Origin: Candidatus Rifleibacteriota bacterium
GTDB lineage: Bacteria > Riflebacteria > Ozemobacteria > Ozemobacterales > Ozemobacteraceae
Reading direction: 5' to 3'
NCBI GenBank assembly: GCA_029565415.1
Contig: JAKQOH010000129.1
Location: 1 to 35,597, forward strand
Length of the DNA stretch: 35,597 nucleotides
Under the pieces are notes generated by a model. It made no database searches. It saw only the letters and a program-made list of their open reading frames with translations, and was not told where the DNA came from. The translations under genes and the position numbers were made by a program. Within the stretch, counting starts at the first letter, position 1. The number at the start of each line of letters is the position of its first letter. Positions 7,279-14,903 of this stretch are shown in pieces.

Positions 7279-10166
7279 CGGGGCGCATGACCCGATTCGC
7301 GTTCTTCCTCGCCCTCTTTTTCCTGCCTTCCCTGGCGTATCTCGTGACGATCCGTCAGAATCTCCATCTCCGCTCCGAGGAACGGATCGAGGAGATCAGA
7401 AACCATATTCGCTGGAATATCAACGAAGCCACCGGCGCTTATTCCGCGCCGAGCCTGATGAGCAAAGCCATCACCCGGTTCCTCGCTGCGGCGCTGGACG
7501 GCCGGCCGCCGACCTCCTACACGACGGAAGACCTGAAGAAGCGCATCGCCTCGACCCACGCATCCCTCCTCGCCCCCGTCCTTCCGCCACATGAGTGTTT
7601 CGTGGTGCGGGTCGGCACGGCCCCCGAACGGCTGTTCACATCGGCTCCGGGCGGCGGCTTCGACGCCATTGCCGATGCGTATGCCCAGATCGATTATCTG
7701 AAGGAGCAGGGCGAGAACGGCCCCATTCCGCCGCTCGGCGAGAAGATCCGCAGCCACCTGTTCAAGCGGTTCGGCCTGCTCATTCCGATCGATCCCCTCC
7801 GGTTGAGACGGGACGACGGGTTCTGTCTCCGATCCCTCGAGACGACCCACTTTCTCTTCCACACGTTTGCCGAGCCCAACCTGATCGTCATCTTCTGGAT
7901 GGATCTGGGGAAAATTCCCATGGCTCACCTCCCGGCGCTTCTGGTGAACACCTGGGACTCTCCGGATGAGTGTGCGATGATGCTTCCGCTCGCTTCGGGC
8001 CGCCCCCTCCTCACGAACCGGCGGCTGTCGGAGACGCCGGATCTCCTCCGTCACCTCTCCTCATCCTCCCGATACCGTTCGTCCCGGTTCGATTCTGCCC
8101 GAGCCGGCCCCTTCATGATCTGTGCCGCGCCCCCCGAGCGCACCCCCGGCTATCGTCTGCTCGTCGCGCGCCCGCTCCCCGCCCCGGAACAGTGGCCGCT
8201 TTCCTCCGTCTCCCTGCTCGGCCTCCTCCTGCTGTTCGCGACGGTCGGCAGCTTCATCGCCGGGGAACGCCTCATCTTCGGTCGGGGCCCGGTTTTCACG
8301 GTGCGCCGCCTGCTTCCGGCCGCCTTCCTCGCCGTCGCCCTCCTCCCCCTGACCGGAGCCGGCGTCATGATCGGCCGGTACCAGTTCGAGACCGAACGGG
8401 ACCGGCGCGCCTCTCTCCAGCGCGATCTTCACCAGGAGCTGGTCGATATCGACGAAGGGGACCGCGCCCACATCGCCTCGTTCTCGAACTACCTCCGCTC
8501 GTTCCACCGGCGGTCCCGCATCGACCGGTTCTCGGATCCGACGATCGGGCTGAATGATATCGAAAGTTATTTTATAACCTTTCTCGAGACCTTCAATGCG
8601 CTCCACAACGATGTCTTCCACAACATCCTCGTCGTCGCCTCCGACGGCAGATACTACAGCATCCAGGCGATGCTCCTCCCGTCCGGCAGAAAGCAGATCA
8701 TCTCGCGCGTCGACCCGAACCCCATCGTCCAGTATATGATCAGTCGCGGCCTCCACCGTCTCGGGGTCGACACCTCTGAGACCGCGGCCGGCAAATCCGA
8801 AGCGACCGCTCTCGCCGAAGCCCTCAAACAGGAAACCTTTCAGGACATCTTCATCAACCTGGGCGGCCTCTCGACCTACATCAACATCGCGTTCTATCCG
8901 CACCGGCTGTTCGAGGTCAAATTCCTTCACGAGGCCAACTTCTCGATCGATACGCAACTGACCTTCGCTCCGGGCCTCCGCATCAACCTCACCTGGGTCT
9001 GGGGCTGCCGTGCGCTCGACAAACCGTATCTCACGGCCACCTTCCGCACGCTGCCCGATCCCGCCTCGCCCGACCGGACCGTCGTGATGAGCGGCATGAA
9101 GCACGATCGCACGATCACCCCCGCCTCCTTCGCCGTCGAACGCGACCGGTTTCCGAGCCTTCACGCGCTCCTCAACACGGGGTATCAGACCCAGCAGATC
9201 ATCCGGCGCACGGCGGACAACGAGCCCGGCCGGCCGGTCCAGGAAGTCTATCCGGCCCGCTATCTGCGCGGCGTCATCGCCGGCCAGCGCTCGACCGGCC
9301 AGATCGACCGCGATCTCGAACGCATCAGCCGCTCGGCCCTCCTGGGTCTGTTCGGCTTCGTCATCGGCGCGGTTCTGCTCGGATCGCTCGCCGCCGTCTT
9401 TTTTCTCCTGCCCCTGTCGGAACTGCGTCGCGGCATCGACGCCATCTCCTCCGGCCGGTATGGGTTCCGGCTCGACACCTCACGGGACGACGAGTTCGGC
9501 TCGATCGCCGCCGCGTTCAATCACATGTCCCGCCGGCTTCAGGAAGGCCGGCACCTCAAATCCTTCGTTTCCGACTCGGTACTCGAGGCGATCAAAACCG
9601 GCGAAGCCGACCGGACACCTCGCGCCTGCGATGTCACGGTCCTGTTCTCGAGCATCGTCGGCTTCGAACAGTTCAAGGCGGACCACGGACCGGCCGAAGT
9701 CTTCGCCGCGCTCCAGACCCACCTGAGCGTCATCGACGCGGCCGTCATCCGGCACGGCGGCGAGATCGACAAGATCATCACCGACAAGGTCATGGTCGTG
9801 TTCCGGCATGACGTGCCCGGCGGCGCCCGCGCGGCCGTTTCCTCCGCGCTCCAGGTCGCCCGGGCGATCGCCCCCACCCTCGGGGAGCAGGGCGTTTCCT
9901 GGACGACGGCCATCGGGATGAACACCGGCACCGTCGTCTCGGGAACCATCGGAGCCGCCGCATTCCGCCTCGATTTCACCGTGATCGGGGATCCGGTCAA
10001 TCTCGCGGCGCGTCTCGCGACCCTGGCTCACACGACCCAGGGAACCCGCATCGTGCTTTCCGGGCCCGTTCTGGCCCTTGCCCCCGCCGGCACGCCGACG
10101 GTCCGCCTTCCCTTCCGTGAGGTCAAGGGAAAGACCCAGAAAATCGAGGCATATTTGCTGATATGA
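7275..10166 (+). CDS. Membrane class III nucleotidyl cyclase, C2-like half (substrate-binding partner)
   Basis: 963 aa with the same architecture as the preceding protein: TM about 7-25, periplasmic domain, TM about 312-333 and 345-366, second periplasmic domain, TM about 687-713, HAMP to about 770, cyclase domain about 785-930. The two genes probably arose by duplication. Here the first metal aspartate is replaced by Ser (S793 in LFSSIVGF), as in the C2 domain of mammalian adenylyl cyclase (FASI). Present are K833 (DKIITD), D837, T902, N909 and R913 (FTVIGDPVNLAAR), the residues for purine recognition and transition-state stabilisation. The usual Gly before D837 is Thr. The ATG overlaps the previous stop as ATGA behind GGGAGG, so translation is probably coupled and stoichiometry fixed. 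It ends in another ATGA overlap with the GGT homolog. Confidence 0.92.
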   Translation: MTGRMTRFAFFLALFFLPSLAYLVTIRQNLHLRSEERIEEIRNHIRWNINEATGAYSAPSLMSKAITRFLAAALDGRPPTSYTTEDLKKRIASTHASLLAPVLPPHECFVVRVGTAPERLFTSAPGGGFDAIADAYAQIDYLKEQGENGPIPPLGEKIRSHLFKRFGLLIPIDPLRLRRDDGFCLRSLETTHFLFHTFAEPNLIVIFWMDLGKIPMAHLPALLVNTWDSPDECAMMLPLASGRPLLTNRRLSETPDLLRHLSSSSRYRSSRFDSARAGPFMICAAPPERTPGYRLLVARPLPAPEQWPLSSVSLLGLLLLFATVGSFIAGERLIFGRGPVFTVRRLLPAAFLAVALLPLTGAGVMIGRYQFETERDRRASLQRDLHQELVDIDEGDRAHIASFSNYLRSFHRRSRIDRFSDPTIGLNDIESYFITFLETFNALHNDVFHNILVVASDGRYYSIQAMLLPSGRKQIISRVDPNPIVQYMISRGLHRLGVDTSETAAGKSEATALAEALKQETFQDIFINLGGLSTYINIAFYPHRLFEVKFLHEANFSIDTQLTFAPGLRINLTWVWGCRALDKPYLTATFRTLPDPASPDRTVVMSGMKHDRTITPASFAVERDRFPSLHALLNTGYQTQQIIRRTADNEPGRPVQEVYPARYLRGVIAGQRSTGQIDRDLERISRSALLGLFGFVIGAVLLGSLAAVFFLLPLSELRRGIDAISSGRYGFRLDTSRDDEFGSIAAAFNHMSRRLQEGRHLKSFVSDSVLEAIKTGEADRTPRACDVTVLFSSIVGFEQFKADHGPAEVFAALQTHLSVIDAAVIRHGGEIDKIITDKVMVVFRHDVPGGARAAVSSALQVARAIAPTLGEQGVSWTTAIGMNTGTVVSGTIGAAAFRLDFTVIGDPVNLAARLATLAHTTQGTRIVLSGPVLALAPAGTPTVRLPFREVKGKTQKIEAYLLI

Positions 10167-11743
10167 TTCATGTCCGACGGTTTCCCCTTCCTCTTCTTCT
10201 CCTGCTATTCGCCCTGCTGTCCCACGAGGCCCCGGCCCGGGAGTTCGTCTCCCACGGCCCGGGAGGTGCGGCTTCGACCGGCCACGAGCGGGCCACGCAA
10301 GCAGCTCTGGATCTGCTCGACAAGGGGGGGAACGCCGTCGATGCGGCCGTTGCCGCCGCCTTCATGCTTGCCGTCGTCGAGCCATCAAACTCCGGCCTCG
10401 GCGGTGATGGGTTCGCGATCCTCCGTCTCCCCGCCAAAGGCCTCGAAGCCTGGGACGCCTCGAGCCCCCTGCCCCCCGGTGCGGCGACCGGCTCTTCGGA
10501 CATCGGGCTTCCCACCGAACCGGCGTTTCTTCTCCATCTCCACGACCGGCACGGTTCCAGATCCCGGGCCGAGGTGCTCGCCCCCGCCATCCGGGTTGCC
10601 GCGGAGGGCTTTCCCGTCTCAGCCTATCTCGCCCGCCGGATCGAAGAGCGTCTTCCCCGGCTTCGCGATCCTCTGGCACGACGGGTGTTCGCCCCCACCG
10701 GTCGTCCCCCGGCCCCCGGCGAACGGCTCGTTCAACCCGCCCTGGCCCGAACCCTCCGCCTCCTCGCCTCCCGGGGTCTTCCGGGCCTGTCCCAGGGGCT
10801 GGCCGGCGGCATCCTGGCCGGCGATCTCCGGGCTCGCGGTTCATTCTATCCTATATCTGATATAACAAATTTCCGACCACGCTTCGTCCGGCCCGCCGTT
10901 CTCCGGATCGGCCGGTACACGCTCGCCGGCCCGCCGCCTCCCTCCTCTGCCGTCGTCGTGATGGCCGGCCTGAAGGCCGTGTTCGATCTCGAACGGCGCC
11001 AGGGGGGGCGCGCCTCCCCGGAACAGCGCATCCGCATCATCGAACGCCTGTTCTTCCTGATGTCTTCGCTTCTGCCCGCATCGATCGGCTCGCCGGCGCG
11101 GTTTCTCATCGAGGCCGAACGCAGCCTCGCCGCCATCGGCACGCGACCGGAGCCCCCGGCTCCCGACTCCGCCGAGATGCCCGGCGAAACCACGCATCTC
11201 GTCACCTGGGATCGGACCGGCATGATCGTATCGATGACCCTCACCCTCGGCACGCATTTCGGTACCGGTGACTTCTGTCCGCTCGGCTTCTTCTACAACA
11301 ACGAAACGGCAAACCGGAAAAATCCCGCGTTCCGGTATCCGCCAACGTATCCGGCCGATGCCGGCCCCGTCTCGACAAAGTCCCCGCTGCTCGTGTTCGA
11401 TCGACACCGTCCCGTCTGCGCCATCGGCGGCGCCGGGGCAGGCCGTATCGTCTCGAATCTCTTCCTGATCCTCGACGCCCTCCTGCATGGCGACCGCTCC
11501 CTCCCCGATGCGGTCCATGCCCCGCGCATCCATATCCAGCGTTCCGGCGGGCTCCAGGTGGAGCAGCCGCCGGTTCCGTCCGCCCTGCCCGGTTCGCGTC
11601 GGATCAGCCTTCTGCCGGCCGGAGCGGACCTGTTCGGCCTCGTGTCCGCGGTCGGTGTCGCATCCCAGGGCCTCGTCGCCGTGGGTGACACCCGTCGCGA
11701 CGGGGCCGCCGGCACTCTTCCCGAACCTTCTCCACGCCGCTGA
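10163..11743 (+). CDS. Gamma-glutamyltransferase family Ntn-hydrolase, exported, divergent active site
   Basis: 526 aa with a signal peptide (FPLPLLLLLFALLSHEAPA). Family marks: GGNAVDAAVAAAF, SGLGGDGFAIL, and the autoprocessing/nucleophile site ETTHLVTWD (T343), followed by TLTLGTHFGTG. Two positions depart from GGT: the arginine that binds the glutamyl carboxylate (DFRE in E. coli) is replaced (AWDASSP, D98), and the oxyanion GG pair (GSPGGSRI) reads GGAGAGRI. It may use another acyl-amide substrate or act as a binding protein. It overlaps the second cyclase by ATGA, so it is made with the cyclases; a periplasmic role tied to the signal they sense is an inference. The length is slightly below the usual 550-580 aa. 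Confidence 0.85.
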   Translation: MIHVRRFPLPLLLLLFALLSHEAPAREFVSHGPGGAASTGHERATQAALDLLDKGGNAVDAAVAAAFMLAVVEPSNSGLGGDGFAILRLPAKGLEAWDASSPLPPGAATGSSDIGLPTEPAFLLHLHDRHGSRSRAEVLAPAIRVAAEGFPVSAYLARRIEERLPRLRDPLARRVFAPTGRPPAPGERLVQPALARTLRLLASRGLPGLSQGLAGGILAGDLRARGSFYPISDITNFRPRFVRPAVLRIGRYTLAGPPPPSSAVVVMAGLKAVFDLERRQGGRASPEQRIRIIERLFFLMSSLLPASIGSPARFLIEAERSLAAIGTRPEPPAPDSAEMPGETTHLVTWDRTGMIVSMTLTLGTHFGTGDFCPLGFFYNNETANRKNPAFRYPPTYPADAGPVSTKSPLLVFDRHRPVCAIGGAGAGRIVSNLFLILDALLHGDRSLPDAVHAPRIHIQRSGGLQVEQPPVPSALPGSRRISLLPAGADLFGLVSAVGVASQGLVAVGDTRRDGAAGTLPEPSPRR

Positions 11744-11773
11744 CCCCTCGAACTTCATGACGGGAGAATTCCG

Positions 11774-12556
11774 ATGAATACGCGCCTCTTTCTCACCACC
11801 CTTCTCGCGGCTTTTCTGTTGATTACAGGCTCCGCAGAGGCCGCTTCCAGGGTTGTAAAACTCCGCTCCCAGAGCCCGGAAGACGTATGCATGATGCTGG
11901 AACGCCTGTTCGGAGACGATCTGCGCTGTTCACCCGTTCCGTCGATCCAGGCCGTCGTCCTCGCCGCCGATACGCAGGAACGGCTCGATGAGGCAGCAGC
12001 TCTGATCTCCAGGCTCGACCGCCGCCCGGCAACGCTCCGGTACTCGGTCAGACGCCGGACGAATTCGGCCCGTTCCGTCACGAAGATCGGCCTGAGCGGC
12101 TCCCACCCCCGGCCAGAATTCGAATCCCGCTCCGGCACATCCCGGGACACCGACCGGCGCAGCGTCGTCGGCATGGAAGGCGCCTGGCTCCGCTTCACCG
12201 ACGATGCCCTGCGTCTCGAAACCGTCCCCGCGCCGTGGGGCCCGGAAACGATCGCGATCACCCACCGCCAGGGAATCGAAATTCGTGGAACCCGCGTGGG
12301 AACCGACGCGGCGATCATCGAACTCCGGGCGTCCTCCGGGCCGGAACACGAGAACCGGCTGCTTCTCACGCATATCGAGGTTCCATTCGGCCGCTGGACC
12401 GAACTCGGCGGTGTTTCCGAATCCGACGCCGACCGGAACGACGGATACGGGCTCGGCCGTTCCGGAAGAGCTCGCCTGCAAGAAAAATCCCACTCGTCCG
12501 TGGACGGGTGGGAAGTTCTCGTCGATCTTCTCGAACCGGGAGATCCGGTCGAGTAG
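11774..12556 (+). CDS. Secreted protein with secretin N-domain-like segment, function unknown
   Basis: 260 aa. Signal peptide MNTRLFLTTLLAAFLLITGSAEAA, then a stretch (about 25-90) patterned like a secretin N1/NolW domain: VVKLRSQSPEDVCMMLERLF, a variable loop, then VVLAADTQERLDEAAALISRLD. The rest is beta-rich, with no secretin pore domain, so this is not a secretin itself. It begins 30 bases after the GGT homolog with a GGGAGA ribosome site and is probably the last gene of the tetR-cyclase operon. It converges with the MlaC-like gene, leaving 5 bases between stops. A terminator for the opposite strand lies inside its 3' end. Confidence 0.75.
   Translation: MNTRLFLTTLLAAFLLITGSAEAASRVVKLRSQSPEDVCMMLERLFGDDLRCSPVPSIQAVVLAADTQERLDEAAALISRLDRRPATLRYSVRRRTNSARSVTKIGLSGSHPRPEFESRSGTSRDTDRRSVVGMEGAWLRFTDDALRLETVPAPWGPETIAITHRQGIEIRGTRVGTDAAIIELRASSGPEHENRLLLTHIEVPFGRWTELGGVSESDADRNDGYGLGRSGRARLQEKSHSSVDGWEVLVDLLEPGDPVE
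12480..12513 (-). terminator. Intrinsic terminator of the MlaC-like gene, inside the convergent gene
   Basis: On the minus strand a 12-bp stem (arms 12502-12513 and 12488-12499, one G-U pair) is followed by UUUUUCUU (12487-12480). It lies 49 bases beyond the stop of the minus-strand gene and inside the last 80 bases of the plus-strand coding region. Confidence 0.65.
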
Positions 12557-12561
12557 CGGTT

Positions 12562-14148
12562 TCAGAAGGTCACATCACTTCCGCCGCCGTCATCCGGCGG
12601 GGGCGGAGGCGGAACGTCGCCGCTGTCATCCGGGGGCGGAGGAGGCGGGACCTCCTCGTCGCCATGGAGCCCAGCGGGATCCTGTCCGGGATCTGCAGGC
12701 TGGTCCCCGTCGGCCGGCGGGGGCGGAGGCGGAACCTCACCGTTCTCGTCGGCAGGCGGAGGCGGAGGCACTTCCCCGTTCTCATCGTCGACGGGGGGCG
12801 GCGGCGGCACTTCCCCGCTGTCACCATCAGGTGGCGGCGGAGGCGGCAGCTCCCCATTCTCGTCGTCTACAGGCGGCGGCGGAGGCGGCGTTTCCTCGTC
12901 ACCGGTCGGAGGCAGGCCGGTATCCGGCGTCAGCACGCCTTCCTCACCCGGCGGCGGAGGCGGAATCTCCTCGACCGGCGGATTCGCGGGGGTTTGCTCC
13001 CCATACGGCGGCAGCTCACTCGGGGTCCGGTTGGCGGTGGGCAGTGCCGCATCGTCGGAGGGGATGCTCAGGTCGCCGCCCATGGCCTCGATCTTCGGCA
13101 GCCGGAAGCTTTCGAAAATCTTGTCGCGGATCGTCGAGTAGTGCTTCATCAGCTGGAGGGAGGCGTGGTAGAAGTTGAGCACGACGAGCTTCTGGCCCAT
13201 CGGCACGATGATCATGTGGGTGTAGAGGATCTTGCCGTTCTTTTCGAACTTGAACAGCACATGGCCGATGTCGACGCCGGCGATGTCCGTTTTCCACTGG
13301 TCATAGAGGCGGGGCTTGAAGGGCATGAGGCTGCGTTTGATCTCGATCGCGACCTGCTTGAGCGTCTGGGGTCGCGAGTAGGTCGCCGCCTGCACGTGGA
13401 TCAGCATCTGGCCATTCATTCCGGAGATCGAGTAGAGCAGCGCCGGGCTGACCTTTTCCCGGATCGTCAGGTAATCCGGCACCTTGAGACTGATGCCGAA
13501 CTCGTCGTTCTTGATCTGGCGGAAGCGGATCTCCTCGTCGTAGAAGGGCCGCAGCATGCGCACGTAGTCATCGATCTTGATCTTCGCGAACGCCGTCTTG
13601 AACGTTTCGGAGTAGCGCTGCTCGTTCAGCGCATAATCGTAGACGATCCAGCGGTCTTCGAGATACCGGCAGTAGACGGTGAAATCGAACGTGCCCTTCG
13701 TGGTTTTCAAGCGCACGTTCACCTTGCACTGCGTCTTGCCATGGAAGCGAGGGTTCGAGTAGCTGAACTTCGCGTCCTTGCCGATCCGGAACATGACCTT
13801 TGCCAGGAAACGGAACTCGTTCCGCTGGGACTGGACCTGATACGCGAACAGCTCGGAAAATTCGGACGGGCTCATCATCTTGAGCGGCTTTCCGAACAGG
13901 AGGGTCATGAACGTGCGAACGTCGAAATTCGCGAGACAGCGATCGTGTTCGCCGGCCATCATGCCGCCGACGAACTCGTAGATCATCGGAACCGGCGACG
14001 GAAGCTCCTGGGAAGCGCCCTGCGGCTCGGGAATATCGTCCGCAAGATCGCTGACATCGACCGTCTGTGCAGCGGGCAGCGCAGGGCAGCCGATGCCGAG
14101 AAGCAGCATCAAAGCGAGTAACAACGTCGGAATTCTCGGTATTCGCAT
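12562..14148 (-). CDS. MlaC/Ttg2D-like exported protein with polyproline-acidic tail
   Basis: 528 aa. Signal sequence (IPTLLLALMLLLGIGCPALPAA), possibly a lipoprotein at Cys21 although the lipobox is poor. Residues about 50-200 resemble the MlaC/Ttg2D phospholipid-carrier fold, especially the DRWIVYDYALNEQRYSETF stretch, which matches the WxVYD...NYR signature. A second globular region follows (about 205-350). From about residue 375 the protein is a low-complexity tail of PPPPPP blocks alternating with acidic linkers such as VDDENGEV. No mlaA/B/D/E/F genes are nearby. There is no usable ribosome site: GGGAGG lies 19 nt upstream, inside the promoter spacer, and the -10 box ends 9 bases before the ATG, so the mRNA looks leaderless. 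The MlaC assignment is moderate; the tail is seen directly. Confidence 0.75.
   Translation of the reverse strand: MRIPRIPTLLLALMLLLGIGCPALPAAQTVDVSDLADDIPEPQGASQELPSPVPMIYEFVGGMMAGEHDRCLANFDVRTFMTLLFGKPLKMMSPSEFSELFAYQVQSQRNEFRFLAKVMFRIGKDAKFSYSNPRFHGKTQCKVNVRLKTTKGTFDFTVYCRYLEDRWIVYDYALNEQRYSETFKTAFAKIKIDDYVRMLRPFYDEEIRFRQIKNDEFGISLKVPDYLTIREKVSPALLYSISGMNGQMLIHVQAATYSRPQTLKQVAIEIKRSLMPFKPRLYDQWKTDIAGVDIGHVLFKFEKNGKILYTHMIIVPMGQKLVVLNFYHASLQLMKHYSTIRDKIFESFRLPKIEAMGGDLSIPSDDAALPTANRTPSELPPYGEQTPANPPVEEIPPPPPGEEGVLTPDTGLPPTGDEETPPPPPPVDDENGELPPPPPPDGDSGEVPPPPPVDDENGEVPPPPPADENGEVPPPPPPADGDQPADPGQDPAGLHGDEEVPPPPPPDDSGDVPPPPPPDDGGGSDVTF
12585..12972 (-). repeat. Coding tandem repeat: polyproline/acidic units
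   Basis: About 390 bases of degenerate tandem repeat, GGCGGAGGCGG-type runs on the plus strand, encode at least eight PPPPP(P) blocks separated by 5-25 acidic/Gly residues (for example DDENGE, DGDSGE, DDSGD). Such tracts can change length by slippage or recombination. Confidence 0.85.
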
Positions 14149-14157
14149 GGTTCTGAG

Positions 14158-14185
14158 AGTATCCCACCTCCCTGATGGATGTCAA
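14158..14185 (-). promoter_or_regulatory. Promoter of the MlaC-like gene, probably leaderless
   Basis: TTGACA (14180-14185, minus strand), a 16-base spacer and GATACT (14158-14163). Only 9 bases separate the -10 box from the ATG at 14146-14148, so transcription would begin about 2-3 nt before the start codon. Confidence 0.6.
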
Positions 14186-14221
14186 CGGTTCCGGCCGTTT
14201 CCGGATTCCCATCCGGCCTGC

Positions 14222-14251
14222 TTGTGGAAGGCAGCCGATTCCTGATAGAAT
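14222..14251 (+). promoter_or_regulatory. Promoter of the small exported protein, probably leaderless
   Basis: TTGTGG (14222-14227), an 18-base spacer, then TAGAAT (14246-14251), with 8 bases to the ATG at 14260. It is back to back with the promoter of the divergent MlaC-like gene. Confidence 0.5.
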
Positions 14252-14259
14252 GGAAACCT

Positions 14260-14622
14260 ATGCGAAGAATACTCTCGCTGCTGCTCATCCTTGCCTTGCT
14301 GGTCCCCGTCGTGGCGGCCTCCGGGGCGGATCTGCCGCGCCGCGGAATCCCCCTTGCCCGGCCCGCGTTCGAAAACCCGGCCGATGGCACGGTTTCCGCC
14401 CCGCCGGCACGCGACTCCGGCAGCATCGGCGACATCCGCTCCGTTTCGAAGCTCCCTGCCGACCGGCAGTCCTCCGGCTCGGTCCCTGGCCTTGTCACCC
14501 AGGATCGCCCCCTCGCCGCCACATCGGCATTCGCCCGTGCACGCATCGACGCGCTGCCCGGCGCCTGCCCGCGACTCACCTGGCGGCTTCCCGTCACCCA
14601 CCTCCCGCGTCCCGGCCTCTGA
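14260..14622 (+). CDS. Small exported protein, unknown
   Basis: 120 aa. It begins MRRILSLLLILALLVPVVAA, a clear signal peptide or anchor, followed by a polar, Pro/Arg/Ser-rich mature part without recognisable domain. The ATG at 14260 is chosen over an in-frame upstream start at 14179 because the signal sequence begins there and a promoter -10 box ends 8 bases before it. It lacks a Shine-Dalgarno site and seems leaderless. The reading frame is short and its mature part low in complexity, so coding is likely but not certain. Confidence 0.5.
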   Translation: MRRILSLLLILALLVPVVAASGADLPRRGIPLARPAFENPADGTVSAPPARDSGSIGDIRSVSKLPADRQSSGSVPGLVTQDRPLAATSAFARARIDALPGACPRLTWRLPVTHLPRPGL

Positions 14623-14648
14623 CATATTATCCGTAGCAGTATTATATT
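14619..14648 (+). promoter_or_regulatory. Promoter of the 49-aa membrane protein gene
   Basis: CTGACA (14619-14624), an 18-base spacer, TATATT (14643-14648). The predicted start is near 14655 and the ATG is at 14688. Confidence 0.5.
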
Positions 14649-14669
14649 TTCACTTGTATTTACGGACAA
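14641..14669 (-). promoter_or_regulatory. Antisense-oriented promoter-like sequence with consensus -10
   Basis: On the minus strand TTGTCC (14664-14669), a 17-base spacer and a perfect TATAAT (14641-14646). Transcription from here would run antisense through the 120-aa gene toward the MlaC-like gene. Flanking arms 14625-14635 and 14661-14671 form a 10-of-11 inverted repeat. Confidence 0.4.
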
Positions 14670-14687
14670 TATGAAAGGACGCATGAA

Positions 14688-14837
14688 ATGAACGCACAGA
14701 ACGACTCGTCCCGCACGCCCGCGACCGCCCAGGAACCCGGCGCCGAGCCCAACGTCATCGGCTCGATCATCATCAAGACGATCATCACCTTCGCCATCGG
14801 CGGGGTTGCGTGGTATTTCCTCCAGCACGCGATCTGA
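14688..14837 (+). CDS. 49-aa single-pass membrane protein, unknown
   Basis: 49 aa. A polar N-terminal half (MNAQNDSSRTPATAQEPGAE) is followed by one hydrophobic helix (VIGSIIIKTIITFAIGGVAW) and a short tail. It has an own promoter candidate, a GGA-type ribosome site about 8 bases upstream and a strong terminator 16 bases after the stop. That complete transcription unit supports a real gene despite its size. No family was recognised; it lies downstream of the other small exported protein and converges with the mechanosensitive-channel gene. Confidence 0.65.
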   Translation: MNAQNDSSRTPATAQEPGAEPNVIGSIIIKTIITFAIGGVAWYFLQHAI

Positions 14838-14853
14838 GTCAGCCCGCAGCACG

Positions 14854-14887
14854 ACCGGCCGGAACCAAACGGTTCCGGCCGGTTTTT
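14854..14887 (+). terminator. Intrinsic terminator after the 49-aa gene
   Basis: 13-bp perfect stem (14854-14866 with 14871-14883), AAAC loop, then TTTTT. On the other strand no U-tract follows. Confidence 0.85.
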
Positions 14888-14903
14888 CGTTCCGGGCCAG
14901 GGC

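Noticed and set aside
12235..14121. 628-codon plus-strand Arg-rich frame opposite the MlaC-like gene
   Set aside because: The RRRRR blocks are the complement of the polyproline repeats; it also overlaps the end of the real upstream plus gene in another frame.
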